Shown: piece after piece, positions 61,375 through 64,000 of the stretch
Layout of the letters: each line of letters opens with the position of its first letter
Position numbering within the stretch: position 1 is the stretch's first letter
Assembly (NCBI RefSeq): GCF_002153425.1
Contig: NZ_KZ119600.1
Coordinates: 3,089,920-3,153,919 of the forward strand
DNA length: 64,000 nucleotides
From: Litchfieldia alkalitelluris
GTDB lineage: Bacteria > Bacillota > Bacilli > Bacillales > Salisediminibacteriaceae
Direction of reading: 5' to 3'
Translations under genes and position numbers: made by a program
The notes under the pieces: generated by a model
Seen by the model: the letters and a program-made list of their open reading frames with translations, nothing else
The model's database searches: none
Told to the model about the DNA's origin: nothing

Positions 61375-62082
61375 ATGAGTGACTATATGGATATGTTAGC
61401 AGCATATGGAGTTACAGAAGCCCGTCCAGGTGGTAAACAAATGACGGAGAAGTTGTTATCTTCATACCCATTAAAAGAGGGTATGAAAGTACTTGAGATA
61501 GGATCCGGTTTAGGAGATACGGCAGCATTACTTTCTAAATACAAAACAGACGTAATTGCATTGGATTCTCACAAGAAAATGATAAAAAAAGCGAAGTCCC
61601 GTTTTGAGTCCATTGAAAATATACAGTGGTTGTGTGAAGATTTGCATTATGCAAATCTCAAGCCAAAGCAATTCCAAGCAATATTCTCTGAGTCTGTACT
61701 TGCATTTACAAACTTAAACCAATCTCTGCCTCTTTTATTTGAATGGCTAGATTCTTCAGGTAAATTGTTTGCTCTGGAACCAATCTATTTAGGCGGTCTT
61801 TCAAACGAAGCATTAAAGCAATATAAGTCCTTTTACGGCTTCAATCACATGTTGACGGAAAAAGAATGGAATCAATATTTTTCAAACCACAAATTTAAAC
61901 TCGAGGATATCATCCATAGTGAAGATGCTAATATTGGATCATTTGAGACATCAAGTTTCCCTGATCTCATTATTGATGATGGTTTAGATCAGGAGTATGT
62001 AGAATTAATGGAGAAGCACGTGAAATTCACGGAAGATTATTTAGGTTATTTTGATTTCGCATATTTTATTCTGAAAAAGTAA
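61375..62082 (+). CDS. SAM-dependent methyltransferase
   Basis: 235 residues, class I methyltransferase fold: motif I MKVLEIGSGLGDTAALLSKY, motif II acidic VIALDSHKKMI, and QAIFSESVLAFTN. The substrate is unknown. RBS GGGGAGG. Single gene ended by a bidirectional terminator. Confidence 0.9.
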   Translation: MSDYMDMLAAYGVTEARPGGKQMTEKLLSSYPLKEGMKVLEIGSGLGDTAALLSKYKTDVIALDSHKKMIKKAKSRFESIENIQWLCEDLHYANLKPKQFQAIFSESVLAFTNLNQSLPLLFEWLDSSGKLFALEPIYLGGLSNEALKQYKSFYGFNHMLTEKEWNQYFSNHKFKLEDIIHSEDANIGSFETSSFPDLIIDDGLDQEYVELMEKHVKFTEDYLGYFDFAYFILKK

Positions 62083-62087
62083 TTATG

Positions 62088-62136
62088 AATAGAGGCTGAG
62101 AGAATGCGTTGTTTCTAGCATCACTCAGCCTCTATT
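62088..62136. terminator. bidirectional terminator between methyltransferase and iadA
   Basis: A perfect 13-bp stem AATAGAGGCTGAG / CTCAGCCTCTATT between convergent genes. Confidence 0.85.
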
Positions 62137-62155
62137 ATTATATAATATGGTTGTT

Positions 62156-63316
62156 TTATTCAAAAGTCCCCTTAACTAGGTGTTCCTTATTCTTCATTAG
62201 CCATTTCCCCTTGGACATTACACCGTTAATTACAGCAGATTCATCAATAATCATTAGATCAGCATCTTTTTCTGGCTGTATCCGTCCTTTCGATGGTAGC
62301 TTTAATATGTCTGCAGGATTCGCAGTTGCAACACGTAAAGCTTCCTCTAAAGGTACTCCTTCAACTAAGTAAGCATTCCTTACTTCATCATAAAGACTAA
62401 TAACTTTACCAATTTCTAGGCCGTTAAAATTCCCTTTATTGTCAAAACGCGGTAAACTCCCTTGACCGTCAGAAGTAAACATAATCTTGCCTATTGGAAC
62501 ACCTGATTCCAACATTTTCTTCAAGCTTTTGCTTGCACATAGGTCATTAACTTGCCCCGAAGAGCTACTAGTTGTTAAATCCACATAGCCTCCACCCAGT
62601 GCATAGTTAATTCCTGCCTCTAATAATTCATGTGTACGATTTATGTGTGTCGGTAAGAATTGTGAAATTGGAATATCCGTACTCTTAACTACTTTTTCTA
62701 GCAAGTCTAGTTTTGTTGGACTATTACCAACATGAATAGTCACAACTCCCCCTTTACCGGACAGAATTCCACCAATCCTTGCTTCACTAGCTAAACGCGC
62801 TAATTCATGTTCTTGAGGTTGAGAAGAACGATGATCAGCTATGGCAATCTCTCCTGAACCGATTATTTCTTGGATAAAAATAATATCAGTTTCTACTGAT
62901 CCAGTTAATGTTTTCACCGGGACATGGTAGTTACCACTTTTACAATAACAAGTAATTCCTTCTTCCGTTAATCCTTTTGCTTTTGCTAATAAATTCGCCA
63001 TCGTTCTTGTAGTACCATCGGTTCCAATTACTCCAACAACAGTGGTAATTCCCCCCATAATACAATCAGAGAGCATTAATTCAGGAGTTCGCGTTTTAAA
63101 ACTGCCTTCCCCACCACCACCAGTAATATGGACGTGTCCATCAATTAATCCTGGTGTTATAATATAGCCACTCATATCGCTTACTTCAATATAAGGATTT
63201 GCTTCTAGAGAAATGTGTTCCTCCACGGCAGCAATTCGACCATCAGCTATTAATATATCTTTTTTCCCCATATATTCTGGGGCAAACACCTCTCCATTCT
63301 TGAGTAGCTTGAGCAT
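62156..63316 (-). CDS. iadA: isoaspartyl dipeptidase
   Basis: 386 residues, amidohydrolase superfamily M38: metal-binding HVHITGGGGEGSF near the N-terminus, VVTIHVGNSPTKLD, PTHINRTHELLEAG, and the IadA-typical FTSDGQGSLPRFD with the catalytic Asp. It cleaves beta-aspartyl dipeptides from damaged proteins. Length matches E. coli IadA (390). No transporter adjacent. Confidence 0.93.
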   Translation of the reverse strand: MLKLLKNGEVFAPEYMGKKDILIADGRIAAVEEHISLEANPYIEVSDMSGYIITPGLIDGHVHITGGGGEGSFKTRTPELMLSDCIMGGITTVVGVIGTDGTTRTMANLLAKAKGLTEEGITCYCKSGNYHVPVKTLTGSVETDIIFIQEIIGSGEIAIADHRSSQPQEHELARLASEARIGGILSGKGGVVTIHVGNSPTKLDLLEKVVKSTDIPISQFLPTHINRTHELLEAGINYALGGGYVDLTTSSSSGQVNDLCASKSLKKMLESGVPIGKIMFTSDGQGSLPRFDNKGNFNGLEIGKVISLYDEVRNAYLVEGVPLEEALRVATANPADILKLPSKGRIQPEKDADLMIIDESAVINGVMSKGKWLMKNKEHLVKGTFE

Positions 63317-63397
63317 TTCTTTTTCATCCTTTCCACTTATGCTATCCTACTATCACTATAACACCTCTTTTATGTAGTATAAATGCAAAAAGACTGC

Positions 63398-63411
63398 CTC
63401 TAAAAATAGAG
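63398..63411 (-). terminator. weak terminator of the 63.4-kb membrane-protein gene
   Basis: CTCTA / TAGAG with further CTG/CAG pairs, followed by TTTTT on the minus strand. Confidence 0.4.
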
Positions 63412-63440
63412 TCAGCCTGCGTTATACAAAGGAGTATTGT

Positions 63441-63707
63441 TTATACATAAAGGATTAGGGCAAAGACCAAGGAAGCTGCTCCTAATACAGTAAGTAATAT
63501 AGAAACTGCTGCTTCTTTCTTTTGGTACATTCTCATGGATAAAAAATAGATGCCCACCATAATTCCCATAAATAAAATCGCGTCGAAAATTGGATGTAAT
63601 AATGTGGCTTGTGTTGTCGTATGTTGATATATGGAGAAATTTACGAGGATCGCAATGCTCCATCCGACAAATAGCCCGATGCCTATGTAATTTAATAATT
63701 TTTTCAT
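63441..63707 (-). CDS. small integral membrane protein
   Basis: 88 residues from the ATG at 63707 (RBS AAGGGGG). Three membrane helices (about 8-28, 40-58, 67-86) and a basic loop (RMYQKKE). No family recognised. Confidence 0.65.
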   Translation of the reverse strand: MKKLLNYIGIGLFVGWSIAILVNFSIYQHTTTQATLLHPIFDAILFMGIMVGIYFLSMRMYQKKEAAVSILLTVLGAASLVFALILYV

Positions 63708-63822
63708 CAATTTCACCCCCTTAATAAATATTTAATTTTTAAATTTTTTTACACATTTCATTGTTTTTAGTAGTCTTTATTCGTAAAATAAAATCACAGT
63801 GGGATAATAGGAGTGATACAAA

Positions 63823-64000
63823 GTGGAACTCTACTTTCATTATTTATTAAATGTTTTTATTATTTTAACCCCTACATTTATTTATGCAACTTTTTGGAAG
63901 AACCATACTTTCAATCGTTTTTCAAACGCAAATTCAATCACTTTATTCATATCTTGTGTCTGTGTAAGTATTTTAACCATTATTCTATCCGTTGAATCAT
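63823..64000 (+). CDS. N-terminus of a multi-pass membrane protein, possible 5TMR sensor (truncated by window)
   Basis: From a GTG at 63823 (RBS AGGAG) 59 codons stay open to the window edge. Two helices are seen: LLNVFIILTPTFIYATFW and SITLFISCVCVSILTIILSV. The opening resembles the 5TMR-LYT sensor domain often linked to diguanylate cyclases, but the rest is outside the window and this is a guess. Confidence 0.5.
   Translation, partial: MELYFHYLLNVFIILTPTFIYATFWKNHTFNRFSNANSITLFISCVCVSILTIILSVES

Noticed and set aside
63813-63995. 60-codon ORF at the right edge
   Set aside because: The GTG at 63823 in another frame has AGGAG at good spacing and stays open to the window end with membrane helices, so the closed ORF is a shadow.

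Overview
The window comes from a low-GC, endospore-forming Bacillaceae. The evidence is AT-rich DNA, strong AAGGAGG-type ribosome binding sites, many GTG and TTG starts, a YjcZ-type spore protein, and B. subtilis-like neighbourhoods (lia; med with fabH-fabF; fnr with ywiC and narK). Acidic lipoprotein linkers and a KamA-family gene would suit a halo-alkaliphile, but this is inference. I saw no rRNA, tRNA, CRISPR array, prophage or intact transposase.

Layout. 1-1.4 kb: end of a LiaF-LiaS cell-envelope stress operon. 1.7-7.0 kb: fabH-fabF behind a FapR-like operator, with Med, a DUF2929-like peptide and a probably inactive alpha/beta hydrolase. 7.2-19.7 kb: an anaerobic respiration island with YwiC, Fnr, NarK, a nitrate-reductase-type molybdoenzyme operon (b-type membrane subunit, catalytic subunit, FeS subunit, Tat Rieske protein, small membrane protein) and several small genes. 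19.8-22.3 kb: moeA-mobB-moaE-moaD for the molybdenum cofactor. 22.4-24.0 kb: SCO1 and CtaG oxidase assembly factors. 24.2-38.2 kb: mixed housekeeping genes, including AzlCD, a hemerythrin-like protein, an Nfu_N-type protein, an SNF2 helicase pair, YitT, rhodanese, an AI-2E exporter and an AraC regulator. 38.3-47.1 kb: MATE exporter, TAXI-TRAP transporter, RpiR regulator, class III aminotransferase and a KamA-family radical SAM enzyme. 47-64 kb: lipoproteins, acetyltransferase, B12-radical SAM protein, DMT transporter, a thioredoxin-CcdA pair, PAP2 phosphatase, pyroglutamyl peptidase, a second Fnr, TetR, methyltransferase, isoaspartyl dipeptidase and the first codons of a membrane protein.

Main observation. 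Palindromes of the form TGTGA-N6-TCACA (two exact-spacing variants included) recur in front of at least seven transcription units between 8 and 28 kb. In nearly every case a -10-like hexamer lies where a class II activator centred at -41.5 would need it. Both Fnr paralogues have Asp141 and Cys226/229/234, which match the cluster ligands of B. subtilis Fnr. One box drives no recognisable gene. It drives a roughly 260-nt stretch ending in a strong terminator, with a stem-loop exposing CCCCCAA and a second C-rich motif. This is a candidate Fnr-activated small regulatory RNA and the best lead in the window.

Other leads are the unusual nitrate reductase gene set with a Rieske subunit, three exact 51-bp tandem repeats that each fold into a hairpin, dispersed Bacillaceae-type repeats, an alpha/beta hydrolase with Gly in place of the nucleophile, and a thioredoxin-like protein with a CDCC motif beside CcdA.
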